Shown: positions 62,658 through 64,000 of the stretch, in pieces
How the letters are laid out: each line of letters starts with the position of its first letter
Numbering within the stretch: position 1 is the stretch's first letter
Made by a program: the position numbers and the translations under genes
The notes under the pieces: model-generated
The model's database searches: none
The model's input: only the letters and a program-made list of their open reading frames with translations
What the model was told of the DNA's origin: nothing
Assembly (NCBI RefSeq): GCF_041260155.1
Contig: NW_027248277.1
Location: 9,595,675-9,659,674 of the forward strand
DNA from: Ptychodera flava
Lineage: Eukaryota; Hemichordata; Enteropneusta; Ptychoderidae
Direction of reading: 5' to 3'
Length of the DNA stretch: 64,000 bases

Positions 62658-63620
62658 TTTATTTCTCTGTCTGATAAAATAACACTGATGTGATTCTAAG
62701 GGTCAAGTAGAAACTCGTGGAATACCTAGTCGAAACAAGCGATAAATTAATCAGATTGTCATCTTTCGGCGTCAAGTCTCCGTCGCACCCTTGTTAATGA
62801 ATCTAGTATCTAGTGTTAGACACATTCACATTTCAGTGCAATCGCGTTATAAAAGACACACTGAACTGGTCTGTGATGAAAGCAGTCCATAATCTGTTGT
62901 ATTGCATAGACTAGCTAATAGCTAAGACGGCTTTGAAGGTCCGTAATCGGTCAGCACTTGCAAAAGAAAATATTTAGACTTTTTTTGCTTGATCGCACCG
63001 ACCACAGTAAAAGTGTTCAACTTTTGGAGTCTCGGGTACGGAGTCATTTGTCAAATAAAAATACAAATAACCAGTTGCAATATTGTATGACGTCATCCAT
63101 AGTACCGTCATAAACACCATTTGGGTATCATAACCGATTAAAATTTTGAAAACGTACAATTATCGAATTTCATATCCAATGATCGACGGAAGTATATATT
63201 CAGTTAAAAGAAGTTCCCAGCATATTTTTATAGAAGTTGATTTTGAGAAAGTACTGCGAAGGCTCTGAAAATTGCTGTTCAACAATCTGTCAATGGGTGA
63301 GGGCGCTATTTTATTGGACAAGCAGAATATGCTTTGGGTGGGTTTCACTTCGCTTTTACGAATCGGTCTGCATAATTTTTATTTTTCGTTTTTGGTTTAT
63401 TCTCACACTGCACAGCATCTACCGTGTGGTTATGATGATAGTGCATGGTGCTATTTAAATCTAACGTTGTTAGCAACCTGTCAGTATAGGTTCGTGTGCA
63501 AATTGAAACATCAATTATTGATACACGGGTAGGGAAATGATATCAATACTAAAGGTTAATTTGCATTTTTCCAAAAAAGCAGACAAGTCCATAGTGAATT
63601 TCGGTTCGTAGTCAAGGAGG
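62658..63620 (-). other. Gene C: 3' UTR end of a third array member (coding part outside window)
   Basis: This stretch matches the gene A and B 3' UTRs in order: AATAAA on the minus strand (62663-62658), a CTTTCGG-containing stretch near 62763, and the conserved block with 31 identical bases at 63087-63117. No terminal coding exon is seen before 64000, so the coding exons should lie just beyond the right edge. The lower limit is the polyA signal; the upper limit is approximate. Confidence 0.55.
63087..63117 (-). promoter_or_regulatory. Conserved 3' UTR block, gene C copy
   Basis: Identical over 31 bases to the A and B copies, while bases on either side differ. The open frame through this copy on the minus strand is not kept in A or B. 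Confidence 0.6.
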
Positions 63621-63686
63621 CAAAGTCAGCGGTGTAGCCTGAAATTAGAAACAATTTCAAAATTACTGTTATGATAGATACATACT

Positions 63687-63689
<3 letters not shown>

Positions 63690-63743
<54 letters not shown>
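63690..63743. repeat. (TA)n microsatellite
   Basis: About 26 TA units near the right edge. Confidence 0.95.
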
Positions 63744-63749
<6 letters not shown>

Positions 63750-64000
63750 TAAAAGTAATGTATCTTCTAAAATTAGAATATACATTTGTAATATTATATA
63801 GGTCTCAGCCCTTGGTGTCGCGCCAGGCATTGAGATTAAAAATGTTATTTGTATCGATTCATGATTAGTAATCATAAAGGATAAAATAGAATTAATTGTT
63901 ACTTTCTATATACGTTTGTACAAGTATGACCGGTTTACCCTCTGATGACAGTTCACGTACACGATGTCAGACCCTGTAGGTATAGATTTTCTGTTATGTG

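Noticed and set aside
62974..63159. Minus-strand frame over the conserved 3' UTR block of gene C
   Set aside because: The A and B copies have stops at different places in every frame despite 31 identical bases, so conservation is not of protein.

Overview
The window is animal nuclear DNA, most likely from a marine invertebrate. It is AT-rich with no long open reading frames. It is full of (GA)n microsatellites, tetranucleotide repeats, foldback/MITE-like elements, SINE remnants and a decayed Polinton-type DNA element. Its coding sequence is split into short exons with consensus GT..AG sites. The phylum cannot be fixed from sequence alone; a hemichordate, cephalochordate, echinoderm or other lophotrochozoan/deuterostome source would all fit.

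Region 1 (1-34.9 kb): no supported protein-coding gene. It holds (GA)n tracts, a repeat family whose copies end in (GA)n, a 1.48-kb inverted-repeat element (17.6-19.1 kb), a large perfect hairpin at 11.15 kb, a ~1-kb tandem duplication at 31.5-33.5 kb, and an element at 33.6-34.7 kb built from a 12-bp-stem hairpin plus a ~140-bp tandem repeat. A pair of CRE sites near 10.05 kb is the only promoter-like spot.

Region 2 (34.95-39.67 kb): a 4.7-kb element bounded by ~135-bp terminal inverted repeats. On its minus strand lies a broken family-B (protein-primed, Polinton/Maverick-like) DNA polymerase.

Region 3 (39.9-64 kb): the main gene content, a minus-strand tandem array of paralogous genes, here called C, A and B in transcription order. 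Gene A (61.16 to ~51.33 kb) is complete: TATA box, 5' UTR exon, signal-peptide exon, three domain exons (396, 390 and 399 nt, all phase 1-1), and a last coding exon with a GPI-anchor-type hydrophobic tail, followed by a spliced 3' UTR. The product is 441 residues: signal peptide, three copies of a ~130-residue Cys-containing beta-sandwich-like domain, and a C-terminal anchor signal. Gene B (48.43 to ~39.99 kb) has the same architecture but carries two single-base frame breaks, one in the signal-peptide exon and one in domain 1. Of gene C only the 3' UTR end (62.66 to ~63.6 kb) is inside the window; its coding part lies beyond 64 kb. All three 3' UTRs share a block with 31 identical bases.

I do not recognise the domain as a named family. 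The array looks like a lineage-expanded set of secreted, membrane-tethered surface proteins, and it is the best candidate here for something undescribed. Function is unknown; a role in adhesion, recognition or surface coating is inference only.
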